From Bacillota bacterium (lineage in GTDB: Bacteria > Bacillota > Clostridia > Christensenellales > Christensenellaceae): a stretch of 64,000 nt of DNA. A model generated the notes under the pieces. That model was not told the DNA's origin and did no database searches. It worked only from the letters and a program-made list of their open reading frames with translations. A program made the position numbers and the translations under genes. Shown here one piece after another: positions 17,767 to 26,482 of the stretch. Positions within the stretch are counted from its first letter, which is position 1. Every line of letters begins with the position of its first letter. The stretch is taken from assembly GCA_023408315.1 (NCBI GenBank), contig JAEYKI010000008.1, forward strand, positions 434,001-498,000, written 5' to 3'.

Positions 17767-18414
17767 TTACAGACCGGCTTGTTTTGCAACTTCTGCCGCA
17801 AAATCGTCCTGCCGCTTCTGCAGGCCTTCGCCCATTTCATACCGCACAAACCGGCGGATAGAGATGTTCTCGCCAATCTTTGCAACCTGCTCTGTAACAA
17901 TATCTTTAATGGTTTTATCCGGGTCTTTCACAAAGGGTTGCTCAAGCAGGCAGATTTCCTTTTTAAATTTGGCAATCCTGCCTTCCACCATTTTTTCAAC
18001 AATCTTTTCGGGTTTGCCTTCGTTTAGGGCCTGCGCCGTCAAAATCGCTTTTTCCTTGTCTATGTCTTCCTGTTTCACTTCGTCTTCAGAAACATAGGTG
18101 GGGTTGGCCGCCGCAATGTGCATGGCAATATCGTGCACAAACGCCTTGTATTCTGGTGTTTTTGCAACAAAGTCTGTTTCGCAGTTTACTTCCAGCAGCA
18201 CGCCAATTCTGCCGCCCATATGAATATAGGCTTCCACAATGCCCTCTGCCGCAATCCTTCCGGATTTCTTCACAGCCGCCGCCAGGCCTTTTTCGCGCAG
18301 CAACTCGATTGCTTTTTCCACATCGCCGTTTGCTTCGGTAAGCGCGTGCTTGCAGTCCATCATACCCGCGCCTGTTCTCTCGCGCAGGTCTCTTACGTCG
18401 TTAGCAGATATCAT
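17767..18414 (-). CDS. tsf: Translation elongation factor Ts
   Basis: Nucleotide-exchange factor for EF-Tu. It has 215 residues, a compact form with one core subdomain, like several clostridial and Thermus proteins. The N-terminal UBA-type domain reads VRDLRERTGAGMMDCKHAL, and the exchange-active TDFVAKTPEYKAF segment lies near residue 80. The C-terminus contains FVRYEMGEGL. It follows rpsB by 24 bases and is surely co-transcribed with it. Confidence 0.97.
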   Translation of the reverse strand: MISANDVRDLRERTGAGMMDCKHALTEANGDVEKAIELLREKGLAAAVKKSGRIAAEGIVEAYIHMGGRIGVLLEVNCETDFVAKTPEYKAFVHDIAMHIAAANPTYVSEDEVKQEDIDKEKAILTAQALNEGKPEKIVEKMVEGRIAKFKKEICLLEQPFVKDPDKTIKDIVTEQVAKIGENISIRRFVRYEMGEGLQKRQDDFAAEVAKQAGL

Positions 18415-18438
18415 TTATTTCTTACCTCCGGTAGTAAC

Positions 18439-19260
18439 TTATTCCTCTGTCTTGGTCTCGCCTTCCGTAAACGCCTGGGCCAACTCGGCCGTTACTTCCT
18501 CCGCCACAGCTTCGGTCACTTCTTCTTCGGCTTCCACCACAGGTTCATCAGCCACAGCGTCGGGGTCAACCAGTTGTTCGCCCTGTTTGCCTTCCAAAAC
18601 GGCGTCCGCCATTTTGGCTGCAATCAGCTTCACCGCGCGAATCGCGTCGTCGTTGCCCGGAATGGGGTAATCCACTTCGTCCGGATCGCAGTTGGTGTCC
18701 ACAATGGATACAATGGGAATATTAAGCGTTTTCGCTTCCGCCACCGCAATCCTCTCCTTGCGCGGGTCTACAATAAACATAACGCCCGGCAGGTCTTTCA
18801 TATCGCGGATGCCGCCCAGGTTTTTCAGCAGCTTTTCCCGTTCATGATTCAGTTTAATGACTTCCTTTTTGGTCAAAAGCTCAAATTCGCCGCCCGCCTC
18901 CATGGCGTCAATCCGGTTCAGGCGGCCAACGCGGCTGCGGATTGTTTTAAAGTTTGTCAGCATGCCGCCCAGCCAGCGGTTGCTCACATAATACATGCCG
19001 CACCGTTTGGCTTCGGATTCAATGGATTCCTGCGCCTGCTTTTTGGTTCCAACAAAAAGAACGGTCTTGTTGTCCATCACCACATCACGGATAAAGTAGT
19101 AGGCTTCCTCCACTTTTTTTACCGTCTTCTGCAGGTCGATGATATAAATCCCGTTCCGTTCGGTAAAGATAAACCTCTTCATTTTGGGGTTCCACCGGCG
19201 GGTCTGATGCCCGAAGTGAACGCCCGCTTCCAAAAGTTGCTTCATTGAAATGACTGACAT
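18439..19260 (-). CDS. rpsB: 30S ribosomal protein S2
   Basis: Small-subunit ribosomal protein. It has 273 residues; the core is standard (LLEAGVHFGHQTRRWNPKM at 10-28, RWLGGMLTNFKT near 95, DVVFIVDPRKE-type segment near 160, NDDAIRAVKLI near 205). An extra acidic C-terminal tail of about 40 residues, rich in Glu, Val and Ala, follows from residue 232. Such tails occur in many clostridial S2 proteins. It is first gene of the rpsB-tsf operon with a promoter and hairpin leader upstream. Confidence 0.97.
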   Translation of the reverse strand: MSVISMKQLLEAGVHFGHQTRRWNPKMKRFIFTERNGIYIIDLQKTVKKVEEAYYFIRDVVMDNKTVLFVGTKKQAQESIESEAKRCGMYYVSNRWLGGMLTNFKTIRSRVGRLNRIDAMEAGGEFELLTKKEVIKLNHEREKLLKNLGGIRDMKDLPGVMFIVDPRKERIAVAEAKTLNIPIVSIVDTNCDPDEVDYPIPGNDDAIRAVKLIAAKMADAVLEGKQGEQLVDPDAVADEPVVEAEEEVTEAVAEEVTAELAQAFTEGETKTEE

Positions 19261-19318
19261 GTTTTAATTTTTCCTCCTCGTTTTATACCTCCCGGCGGCG
19301 GCCAGATATTTTGCGAAA

Positions 19319-19344
19319 CCCGGCAAATCATTTGATTGGCCGGG
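19319..19344 (-). promoter_or_regulatory. Leader hairpin of rpsB
   Basis: CCCGGC/GCCGGG arms with an inner ATC/GAT stem form a stable hairpin in the rpsB 5' untranslated region of about 115 bases. Nearer the transcription start, CGCACCGGTGCG is followed by six T residues on the minus strand. The leader may serve S2 autoregulation or attenuation; the role is inferred only from position. Confidence 0.4.
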
Positions 19345-19383
19345 CACGAACACAAAAAACCGCACCGGTGCGTTATCTTAGGC

Positions 19384-19412
19384 ATTATATCACAAGCATT
19401 TGTTGCGTGCAA
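19384..19412 (-). promoter_or_regulatory. Sigma-A promoter of rpsB-tsf
   Basis: On the minus strand TTGCAC (19407-19412), a 17-base spacer, then TATAAT (19384-19389) preceded by TGA, giving an extended -10 element. Transcription should begin near 19377. Confidence 0.8.
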
Positions 19413-19427
19413 GCAGTTTTTTGCAGC

Positions 19428-19739
19428 CTAATGCTTATGTTCCTCGCAGTCTTCGCAATCGCACTCGTCTTCATCCTCGTAATACAGCTCCTGGAAAATT
19501 TCCCAGAGTTTATCCAGTTCTTCCTGGCTCTCAATGGGCGTATACACTTCCCCATCCTCGCCGTCGTCGCCGATGCGCATAATCAGCACTTCGCCTTCCT
19601 TGAAATCTTCCGTTTCTTCAACGGGCGTGATGGCGATAAAAAACTCGTCTTCCACCTCAAAAGTCAGCAGATGCTCAAATGAGAGTTTATTTCCCTCGTC
19701 GTCCAATAATTCAATCAAATCCAAATCTTCGTTAGCCAT
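19428..19739 (-). CDS. DUF1292 family protein (YrzB-like)
   Basis: A 103-residue acidic protein. The DUF1292 pattern is present: DLIELLDDEGNKLSFEHLL at the N-terminus, EFFIAITPVE in the middle and EVLIMRI after it. The C-terminus ends in a Cys/Glu/His-rich stretch (CDCEDCEEHKH) that could bind metal; this tail is not general for the family. Its function is unknown. It is third in the conserved yrzL-ruvX-yrzB order, 14 bases after ruvX. Confidence 0.9.
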   Translation of the reverse strand: MANEDLDLIELLDDEGNKLSFEHLLTFEVEDEFFIAITPVEETEDFKEGEVLIMRIGDDGEDGEVYTPIESQEELDKLWEIFQELYYEDEDECDCEDCEEHKH

Positions 19740-19753
19740 GCTTTTAATCCTTT

Positions 19754-20176
19754 CTATTTCTTCATAGAATCCATAAATGCCTGCAGTATATATACCGCAG
19801 CCAGTTTGTCCACAACCTTTTTGCGGTCGCTGCGGCGCACATCCGCCTCAATCAGCGTGCGCTGCGCGCTTGCCGTGGTCAGGCGCTCGTCAAAAAAATC
19901 CACTGCCATCCCCAGGCTTTCCTTCAGCTTTTCCGCAAATTCCTGCGTCTTTCTGGCCTGCTCTCCAATTGTCCCGTTCATGTTGACGGGTAGCCCGCAA
20001 ACAACCCGGTACACCTGCCAGTCCTTGGCCAGCTTTTTTAAATGCGCAATATCTTCATCTTCTGTTTTGCGCGTATACGACTCAACGCCCTGGGCCGTTA
20101 TCATCAGCAGGTCGGACACCGCAACGCCAATGCGCTTGTCCCCCACGTCCAGCCCCATAATCCGCTTATACTCCAA
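19754..20176 (-). CDS. ruvX: Putative Holliday junction resolvase / pre-16S rRNA nuclease (YqgF/RuvX family)
   Basis: RNase H-fold nuclease; E. coli YqgF takes part in 16S rRNA 5' maturation. It has 140 residues, the standard length. Motifs: MGLDVGDKRIGVAVSD at the N-terminus (catalytic Asp), VCGLPVNMNG near 60, VDFFDERLTT near 95, and DKLAAVYILQ at the C-terminus. The start is TTG at 20174-20176 after AGAGGGA. It sits between ireB and the DUF1292 gene. Confidence 0.94.
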   Translation of the reverse strand: MEYKRIMGLDVGDKRIGVAVSDLLMITAQGVESYTRKTEDEDIAHLKKLAKDWQVYRVVCGLPVNMNGTIGEQARKTQEFAEKLKESLGMAVDFFDERLTTASAQRTLIEADVRRSDRKKVVDKLAAVYILQAFMDSMKK

Positions 20177-20319
20177 CGTTCCCTCTTTTTTCTCCTTTTA
20201 AACAAAAATATCCACATCCGATGGCCCAAGGCTCTCCCTATTCGATTGACTTTGGCCACCATTGTTTTTAAACAATTGAATGTGGATACAAAATAATATA
20301 CAGTTTTTCAATTTTCCGG

Positions 20320-20580
20320 CTAGTCTTTAATGGATTCAATGTAGTAGCTAACCAGTTCTTCCAGCAGTTCATCCCTGTCTATGGAAGCAATCAGTGCGCG
20401 CGCATTTTTATATGCGGTAATATAGGTGGGATCCCCGGAAACGATGTACCCGATCAACTGATTCGCGGGATCATACCCTTTCTCTTTCATGGCAGCGCAA
20501 ACAACCCGCAGGATTCCCCGAACAGGATTCTCCAAATCTTTCTCAAATGAAAACTGCATCGTGTGTTCTAAATCCGGCAT
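20320..20580 (-). CDS. ireB: IreB family regulatory phosphoprotein (UPF0297, YrzL)
   Basis: Small cytoplasmic protein; in Enterococcus IreB is a substrate of the Ser/Thr kinase IreK and affects cephalosporin tolerance. I start at the ATG at 20578-20580, which follows a G-rich Shine-Dalgarno site and gives 86 residues, the family length; the open frame upstream is not needed. Family sequence: HTMQFSFEK (the phosphorylated threonine region), GYDPANQLIGYIVSGDPTYIT, and NARALIASIDRDELLEELV. First gene of the three-gene operon. Confidence 0.93.
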   Translation of the reverse strand: MPDLEHTMQFSFEKDLENPVRGILRVVCAAMKEKGYDPANQLIGYIVSGDPTYITAYKNARALIASIDRDELLEELVSYYIESIKD

Positions 20581-20613
20581 GCCTATACCCCCCTGCAAAC
20601 CACTCATATAAAG

Positions 20614-20642
20614 ATTATATACCAACAATACTCTAATTTCAA
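20614..20642 (-). promoter_or_regulatory. Sigma-A promoter of ireB-ruvX-DUF1292
   Basis: On the minus strand TTGAAA (20637-20642), 17-base spacer, TATAAT (20614-20619), about 34 bases before the ireB start. Confidence 0.8.
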
Positions 20643-20659
20643 ACAGAACTTACACAAAT

Positions 20660-20682
20660 AAGCCGACGTTTTCAGCCGGCTT
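20660..20682 (-). terminator. Weak hairpin after the 53-residue gene
   Basis: AAGCCG/CGGCTT arms around an 11-base loop, 25 bases beyond the stop of the small gene at 20707. The T tract is poor, so termination is uncertain. Confidence 0.35.
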
Positions 20683-20706
20683 TGTTTAAAAAATTGGATT
20701 TTCTTA

Positions 20707-20868
20707 CTATTTTTGCGTCTGCATGTTTTGAAATTTATCTTCAATAAAATCTTTCCCTTTTTCCATTGCATTATTGATCATTGGCTTCATATAAGGCATA
20801 ACAATAACCGCCGCCGCTATTCCAATCAGCCCTCCCGCCAGCATCCCAGCAAAATATCCACCTTTCAT
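20707..20868 (-). CDS. Small YtxH-like membrane-anchored protein
   Basis: A 53-residue protein read by me from the minus strand. It starts MKGGYFAGMLAGGLIGIAAA, one glycine/alanine-rich membrane helix of about 20 residues, followed by a charged amphipathic tail (NAMEKGKDFIEDKFQNMQ). The Shine-Dalgarno site GAAAGGAG lies seven bases before the ATG. The glycine-zipper start plus lysine/glutamate tail resembles YtxH-type stress or envelope proteins, but it is too short for a firm call. It stands alone after cysteine desulfurase, downstream of that gene's terminator. Confidence 0.7.
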   Translation of the reverse strand: MKGGYFAGMLAGGLIGIAAAVIVMPYMKPMINNAMEKGKDFIEDKFQNMQTQK

Positions 20869-21067
20869 TTTAAGAACTCCTTTCGTTTTTTTCTATTTTG
20901 CGCAGGTTTAAAAAAAATACTACAGTTTTCAAAATTTAGTTTTGCTCTATTGGATTCCTTTTTCATGCAAGCGATGTTAAGCGGGCTGGTTTTGGGACAG
21001 ATGGTGTTACGGAAACAATTCAATAATTGCTTATGGTCTCTTGTTTGATGCGAAGAAAAACAAAAAA

Positions 21068-21085
21068 ATCCCCCTGCGGGGGGAT
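21068..21085 (-). terminator. Intrinsic terminator after the cysteine desulfurase gene
   Basis: A seven-pair stem ATCCCCC/GGGGGAT followed on the minus strand by a run of seven T residues, three bases after the stop codon. Confidence 0.9.
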
Positions 21086-21087
21086 GA

Positions 21088-22290
21088 TTAGTAAATATAT
21101 TTAATGTGCTCACGCTCAAATTGGGCAAAGCGTGCGGCCGCGGGCGATAGTTCCCGCAGTTTCCGGCAGATGGATATCAGTTCGGTTACCACAGTGTCAA
21201 TCTGGGAAACAGTGGTCTTGTGCCCAAGCGTAAACCGCAGGGAGCATTTCGCTTCCTCGGGCGGAACGCCCATGGCAAGCAGCACATGGGAAGCGTCCAC
21301 AGACCCGGCGGAGCAGGCCGAACCGCTTGAACACTCAATGCCGGCCAGGTCCAGGCTGATCAGCGAAGCCTGCGACTCCACGTACTGAAAAACCATATTG
21401 ATGTTGCCCGGCAGCCTCATGGACGGGTGCCCGTTCAGGCGGGTCATGGGAATCTTGGTTTTAATCTCCCGGATCATGTAATCCCTAAGGCCCGCTATCC
21501 GGCGATTTTCCCTTTCGGAATTCTCATACGCAAGGCTGAGAGCCTTTGCCATACCCACAATGTAGGGCACGTTTTCCGTACCCGCGCGCCGTTTACGCTC
21601 CTGGCCGCCGCCGTGCAGAAGGTTATCCAAAATGGTTCCGTTGCGCATATACAGAAAGCCTACGCCCTTGGGGCCGTAAAACTTGTGCGCGGAAGCGGAA
21701 AGCATGTCAACATTCATGCGCTGTACGTCTATGGGCAGCACGCCCGCCCCCTGCACCGCGTCCGTGTGGAACGGCACGCCCTTTTTTTTGCATATGTCCC
21801 CAATCTCGGCTATGGGGTTTATGGAGCCCACTTCGTTGTTGGCGTACATCACGGAAACCAGGGCGGTATCGTCCCGTATGGCGTCCAATACCTGCACCGC
21901 CGATACCATTCCGTACCGGTCTACAGGCAGGTATGTTACGTCGTACCCGTGCTTTTCAAGAAATTCAAACGGATACAGCACCGCGTGATGCTCCACCGCC
22001 GTTGTAATGATATGTTTTCCGCGGCCTGCGTTGGCTATCGCGGCTCCTTTTATGGCCCAGTTGTCGCTCTCGGTGCCGCCAGATGTAAAATAAATTTCGT
22101 TTTTTTGCTGTGCGCCAATCAGTTTGGCAAGCGTTTCCCTGGCCGATTCAATCACGGCTTTTGCGTTGCGGCCTGTCTCATAAACGCTGGACGGATTCCC
22201 GTACTGGCCTTTCAAATAAGGAAGCATTGCTTCCAGCACGCGTTCGTCCACATAAGTCGTCGCAGCATGATCCATATATATCCTATCCAT
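21088..22290 (-). CDS. Cysteine desulfurase (NifS/IscS family)
   Basis: PLP enzyme that takes sulfur from cysteine for Fe-S clusters and tRNA thiolation. It has 400 residues. Visible: IYMDHAATTYVDERVLEAM at the N-terminus, FTSGGTESDNWAIKG near 70, the PLP lysine in SASAHKFYGPKGVG near 200, and the active-site cysteine loop SSGSACSAGSVDASHVL near 325. The short loop and the absence of an IscU neighbour fit the NifS/IscS group I found in Clostridia, sometimes next to thiI or trmU. No iscR or iscU lies within the window. Confidence 0.93.
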   Translation of the reverse strand: MDRIYMDHAATTYVDERVLEAMLPYLKGQYGNPSSVYETGRNAKAVIESARETLAKLIGAQQKNEIYFTSGGTESDNWAIKGAAIANAGRGKHIITTAVEHHAVLYPFEFLEKHGYDVTYLPVDRYGMVSAVQVLDAIRDDTALVSVMYANNEVGSINPIAEIGDICKKKGVPFHTDAVQGAGVLPIDVQRMNVDMLSASAHKFYGPKGVGFLYMRNGTILDNLLHGGGQERKRRAGTENVPYIVGMAKALSLAYENSERENRRIAGLRDYMIREIKTKIPMTRLNGHPSMRLPGNINMVFQYVESQASLISLDLAGIECSSGSACSAGSVDASHVLLAMGVPPEEAKCSLRFTLGHKTTVSQIDTVVTELISICRKLRELSPAAARFAQFEREHIKYIY

Positions 22291-22606
22291 ATTACAACCC
22301 TTACTTTATACTCCCTAAAAACTATTATGTCCATGTGCCCGGTTTTGCTCTACCATACTTATACCTATGCCGCTCGCTTCCGTAGTGACCATAGAATTAT
22401 CCCCGAATTTTTTTGTTAAAATAAAATTGCCGCATACCGGGCCGTTTGCTTCCATTACCAGAATAATACCGGCTAAAACTTGTTGTCAAATAAAAACAGC
22501 AAACGGGCAAAAAGATATTTTTCTCCGGCGCTCCGCATATATCCAAACAAACGGTAAATTGTGATAAAATAGCAAATGCCGGTATCTTCAGCCAAAGGAG
22601 CAGTAT
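22291..22606. other. Divergent intergenic region, no gene seen
   Basis: It separates the divergently read cysteine desulfurase and CPBP protease genes. Both promoters must lie here, but I find no convincing -35/-10 pair. A GATAAAATAG (-10-like) at about 22560-22570 could serve the plus-strand gene. Confidence 0.4.
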
Positions 22607-23515
22607 ATGGCGAAAATAAAAAATTGCAATATATTCATGATCTGCATACTGGTTTGCCAAATCGGTTTCAGTTTCTGCCTTACCTGGTTCAAAATCCCCG
22701 TGAATGCCGTTCTGATTTTTTTAAACGAACTCATCAATCCCGGCATATTAATCATATTGTTCTTTGTGTTCACCAAAGAAAGCCCAAAAAGAGTTTTTCA
22801 GTTCAAACCGGTCAGCATTCATAATATTTTATTCATCATCACTTTGGCCGTGCTTTTTTCTCCGGTTGCATCCAATATTTCCGCCATAACATACTTCCTG
22901 TTTCCAAACCAAAGCTTTCATGCCGCGCTGGATGATTTCTCTGGTTATCCGGTCTGGTTCTCGTTTACAGTGGTGGCAATCATACCTTCCATTGTGGAAG
23001 AGCTTGGCTTCAGGGGCATTGTGCTGTATTCCTTCCGCAATTCCGGCCTTCAAACCGCGGCGATTATAACCGGGCTGTACTTTGGCTTTTTCCATTTAAA
23101 CTTCAACCAGTTCTTTTATGCCGCCGTCCTGGGCTATATCATGGTTTATGCCGCCTGGTATACCGGGTCTATCATTGCTCCCATGCTGTTTCACTTCACA
23201 AACAACAGCTTCAACCTTATATTTATATACATCAACAACGCCCAAAGCGGCGCGCCGCGGCAGCCATCCGTCTACGTTTCAGATCTTCCCGCACTGGCAG
23301 TCAATATGGCAGTTTACATTTTGATTTTCTGGCTGGTTTTCAGGCAATTCGCAAAATACAATCAAAAACGGAACGCAGGCGCAATTGCGGCCAACGCGCG
23401 CGGTTCCGCGGCAATTGCCGTAAAAAAGCAAAAAGCCGTTACCCCGGCCTTTTTTATCATCCTTGGCGTTTTTATTGCTTTTTCGGCTCTCATACAGATC
23501 AGGAGTAATCCTTAA
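22607..23515 (+). CDS. CPBP family intramembrane metalloprotease (Abi domain)
   Basis: A membrane-embedded protease of the CAAX/Abi group. It has 302 residues with about eight predicted helices. The glutamate motif EELGFRG (near residue 131), the first histidine segment FGFFHLN (near 165) and the second HFTNN (near 205) are all present, so the active site looks intact. A basic linker (KYNQKRNAGA) precedes a last helix. It is preceded by AAAGGAG seven bases before ATG. It converges with the histidine kinase gene; the two stop codons share two bases. The substrate is unknown. Confidence 0.88.
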   Translation: MAKIKNCNIFMICILVCQIGFSFCLTWFKIPVNAVLIFLNELINPGILIILFFVFTKESPKRVFQFKPVSIHNILFIITLAVLFSPVASNISAITYFLFPNQSFHAALDDFSGYPVWFSFTVVAIIPSIVEELGFRGIVLYSFRNSGLQTAAIITGLYFGFFHLNFNQFFYAAVLGYIMVYAAWYTGSIIAPMLFHFTNNSFNLIFIYINNAQSGAPRQPSVYVSDLPALAVNMAVYILIFWLVFRQFAKYNQKRNAGAIAANARGSAAIAVKKQKAVTPAFFIILGVFIAFSALIQIRSNP

Positions 23516-24861
23516 GAAACAGGCAGCACCACCGTAAACACAGACCCCCTGCCCGGCGCGCTGCTTACGGTCACGTTGCCGTTCATGGAGGACGCGATGT
23601 GCTTCACAATGGAAAGCCCAAGGCCGGTGCCCCCAAGCTCTCTGGAGCGGCTTTTATCCGCCCGGTAAAACCGCTCAAACAGCCTGCGCTGGTCTTCCAG
23701 GCTGATGCCTATGCCGTTGTCTTCCACCGTGAGGATGCAATTGTCACCAAACTGCTTTGTGGATACAAACACCCTGCCGCCCTGCGGCGTATACTTGATG
23801 GCGTTGTCTATCAGGTTAATCGCCATCTGGGATACCCTGTCCGGGTTGCCCTGCACACATCCTCCAAACAAAAGGCTGGATTCAAGGCTAATGTTCTTCT
23901 CCTTAGCTTTCCCCAGCAGCAGCTCAACGCTGCGAAAAACGCAATCGTCTACCTCCACCGTTTCCACGCGGCTCAAATTTCCCGTCTCAATTTCGGAAAG
24001 GGAAAGAATATCCTCAATCAGCCGGGAGAGGCGCTCCGTTTCCAGAGAGATAATATCCAAAAACCGGCCCCGCGTATTCTCGTCCAGGTCTTTTTCCGTT
24101 TTGATGGTCTCCAAAAAACCGTTGATCACGGTAAGCGGCGTTTTGAGTTCGTGGGATACGTTGGCCGCAAAATCCCTGCGCATCAGCTCCACTTGCTTAA
24201 TGCCCGTAATATCCTGCGCCATTAAAACAGCGCCCGTCACAAGGTCTTTTTTCTTAATCGGCGCCACGTTGATCCTGTAAAAAAACTCCCCGGCCATAGA
24301 AACCGCCTGGCGCTCTTCCTCAATTGTTTTTTCACCCTGAATGGCGGCGTCTATCAGCCGCTCCATAGAAGCCTGGCGCACGCACTCAATAAAATAACGG
24401 CCTTCGCAGTCGTCCATTTCAAAAAAATTTTTGGCCATGCTGTTTGCCATCAGAATTTTTTTATTGCTGTCCACAGCCACCACCGCACAGGGAATCGCGC
24501 GCAGCATGGCAGCCTGGCTGCTGTTTGTGTCCTGCAATTGGTCTATTGTTTTGTCCAGCAGGGAGGCAAGGCTTGTAACGCCCCGCGCCAGTTGTTCTGA
24601 ATCGCTCTTTGCCGCGGGATGCTCCAGCCTGTTTTGCGCCTCAATTTTTTTCAGCAGTTCCTCAGCGTCCGCCACCGGCCTGGCAACCCATTTTGCCGTG
24701 CGCACCGCAATCAGAACGCTTATGCCGCCCGTCACGGCAATCACAAGCAAAACCCGCAGCAATTCCAGCCTGGGCCCAACCACAAACAGGGCGCCCAGCA
24801 GGGTAAGCCCTATAAATATAACAAACAGCCGGATGATGGTTAAAAAAATCCTTCTTTCCAT
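23512..24861 (-). CDS. Two-component sensor histidine kinase, PhoR-like
   Basis: Membrane kinase partnered with the response regulator directly upstream. It has 449 residues: two N-terminal helices (6-25 and 34-56) with only a short loop between them, a HAMP-like linker, a PAS domain (IPCAVVAVDSNKKILMAN near 122-140), HisKA with the phospho-accepting histidine in FAANVSHELKTPL (near 233), and HATPase_c with NLIDNAIKYTPQGG, DNGIGI and GGTGLGLSIVKHI. The architecture matches PhoR/WalK-type kinases without a large sensor domain. No phosphate transporter is nearby, so the signal is not known. Confidence 0.92.
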   Translation of the reverse strand: MERRIFLTIIRLFVIFIGLTLLGALFVVGPRLELLRVLLVIAVTGGISVLIAVRTAKWVARPVADAEELLKKIEAQNRLEHPAAKSDSEQLARGVTSLASLLDKTIDQLQDTNSSQAAMLRAIPCAVVAVDSNKKILMANSMAKNFFEMDDCEGRYFIECVRQASMERLIDAAIQGEKTIEEERQAVSMAGEFFYRINVAPIKKKDLVTGAVLMAQDITGIKQVELMRRDFAANVSHELKTPLTVINGFLETIKTEKDLDENTRGRFLDIISLETERLSRLIEDILSLSEIETGNLSRVETVEVDDCVFRSVELLLGKAKEKNISLESSLLFGGCVQGNPDRVSQMAINLIDNAIKYTPQGGRVFVSTKQFGDNCILTVEDNGIGISLEDQRRLFERFYRADKSRSRELGGTGLGLSIVKHIASSMNGNVTVSSAPGRGSVFTVVLPVS

Positions 24862-24876
24862 TGCAATCCCGCCGCG

Positions 24877-25572
24877 TCAGGAACCGCTAGTCTGGGCGGC
24901 CTTCATATCAAAGCTGTACCCAACGCCATGCACGGTCTGAATATACTTTCCAAAATCGCCCATTTTTTTGCGGAGCGTGCGGATATGCACATCCACCGTG
25001 CGGGTCTCCCCGTAATATTCATAGCCCCATATCTTCTCCAGTATGCTTTCGCGTGAGAACACCTTGGACTGGTTCTGTGTCAAAAGCTTTAAAAGTTCAA
25101 ACTCTTTTAAAGTCAGCGGCACCTTCTCGCCCGCAACCTCTACCTTGTAGTTGTCGTAATCAATTACAACATCCCCCACCGTAAAGCTTGGCTGTCCGCT
25201 GGGTTCTTCCCGCACGTTGCGTTTTAACAGCGCGCGCACCCGCGCCTTAAACTCCATCATGCTGAAGGGCTTGGTCACATAATCGTCCGCCCCCAGGTCA
25301 AACCCCATCAGCTTGTCCGTCTCTTCCGATTTGGCCGTCAGCATAACCACCGGAATATCCGCGTCCAGGCTCCTTATTTTCCGCAGCACGTCCGTGCCGT
25401 CAATACCGGGAAGCATACGGTCCAGAACGATCAGGTCATATTTGTTCCTGGCGTAGAGCTGCAGGGCGGTTTCCCCGTCCGCAGACGTATCCACGTCGTA
25501 TCCCTCTTTTTGCAGGTTAAAAAAGAGAAGCTCCAGAATGTTCGTTTCATCGTCAACAACCAGAATTTTCAT
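24877..25572 (-). CDS. Response regulator, OmpR/PhoB family
   Basis: DNA-binding regulator phosphorylated by the kinase downstream. It has 231 residues: receiver domain with acidic pair VVDDE, phospho-acceptor aspartate in LIVLDRMLPG (residue 52), VMLTAKSEE and the lysine in VTKPFSMMEF; then a winged-helix domain from about 130 (LTLKEFELLKLLTQNQSKVFSRE, WGYEYYGETRTVDVHIRTLRKKM in pieces). The sequence is close to PhoP/WalR. A 15-base gap to the kinase shows a single operon. Confidence 0.94.
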   Translation of the reverse strand: MKILVVDDETNILELLFFNLQKEGYDVDTSADGETALQLYARNKYDLIVLDRMLPGIDGTDVLRKIRSLDADIPVVMLTAKSEETDKLMGFDLGADDYVTKPFSMMEFKARVRALLKRNVREEPSGQPSFTVGDVVIDYDNYKVEVAGEKVPLTLKEFELLKLLTQNQSKVFSRESILEKIWGYEYYGETRTVDVHIRTLRKKMGDFGKYIQTVHGVGYSFDMKAAQTSGS

Positions 25573-25638
25573 AAAATCCCCCGTTCACCAAAGCCGGGCA
25601 GCTTTCTGCCGCCCGGAGTGAGCGTACGCCCGCTTTCA

Positions 25639-26481
25639 TTACAAATCCCGAAAAGCAATTATAGAGGCCATTGCGCCCGTCTCTCCCCTGTCCCGCCTGT
25701 GCGAATAAAACAGCTCGGGCAGGCAACTGGTGCAGAGATTGGCGCAGGTGCAGTTTTGGGGCGGCAGCCCCGCCTCCATAAACTGAACCAATATGGCTTC
25801 CTGCATGTCCAAATGCAGGCGTCCGCCTTGTTTTTTAATTGTAAGTTCTCCAAATCTATTCTCAAACAGCGAAGCGACTTCCTCTCCCACCTCGTAGCAG
25901 CAGGGCATAATGTGAGGTCCTATCGCCGTTATAATGTCTTCTTTTTGGCTTGCGTATACGTTTATAAATTCTTCCGCAATTTTGCGGGGCAACCCGCCAT
26001 AAACGCCGCGCCATCCGGCGTGCGCCACGCAGGCAACATTTTTTTGGGGGTCCAGAAAAAACAGGGGCACGCAGTCCGCATGAAGCGTAACAGCCGTAAC
26101 CCCCGGTTCGGTAACAATCACCGCGTCGCAATAGGGCAAGTCGGTTTCGCGGAAGAGCCCCTTGCCGCAATCGCTCTTGCCCGCGTGATAAATTCCCGTA
26201 CCATGCTCGTAGTTGTCCAGCACAATGGTGTGCGCATCCAACCCAAGCGCGCCCGCCGCCCTTCTGTAATTCTCCCGCACGTTTTCCACATTTGTCTCCC
26301 GGGTCTGGCTGAAGTTTAGGGAATCAAAGCAACCCGTGCTCACACCCCCAATGCGGCTGGTAAAGCCCGCCGCAACCCCCGGGTATTTATCAAAAGACGG
26401 TATTGTAAAAAACACAACACCGCCGTTCTGCCTTTTTATAAATCCCTTTTGAACCAATGCGCCGTAATCGCTTAATTGCAT
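25639..26481 (-). CDS. pgeF: Peptidoglycan editing factor / multicopper polyphenol-oxidase-like protein (YfiH, DUF152)
   Basis: Laccase-domain zinc enzyme; members act on purine nucleosides (deamination or phosphorolysis), and E. coli YfiH is linked to correct peptidoglycan composition. It has 280 residues. Zinc-ligand segments: TLHADCVPLFFLD near 152 and VAHAGWRGVYGGL near 170, with GPHIMPCCYEVGEEV near 208 and the C-terminal CTSCLPELFYSHRRDRGETG. It follows nrdR by one base, an order seen with ylmC and sigG in Firmicutes. Confidence 0.92.
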   Translation of the reverse strand: MQLSDYGALVQKGFIKRQNGGVVFFTIPSFDKYPGVAAGFTSRIGGVSTGCFDSLNFSQTRETNVENVRENYRRAAGALGLDAHTIVLDNYEHGTGIYHAGKSDCGKGLFRETDLPYCDAVIVTEPGVTAVTLHADCVPLFFLDPQKNVACVAHAGWRGVYGGLPRKIAEEFINVYASQKEDIITAIGPHIMPCCYEVGEEVASLFENRFGELTIKKQGGRLHLDMQEAILVQFMEAGLPPQNCTCANLCTSCLPELFYSHRRDRGETGAMASIIAFRDL

Positions 26482-26482
26482 A

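Noticed and set aside
20865..21128. 87-codon frame on the minus strand after the cysteine desulfurase
   Set aside because: It overlaps the end of the desulfurase gene, its terminator and the Shine-Dalgarno site of the 53-codon gene, and shows no protein-like pattern.
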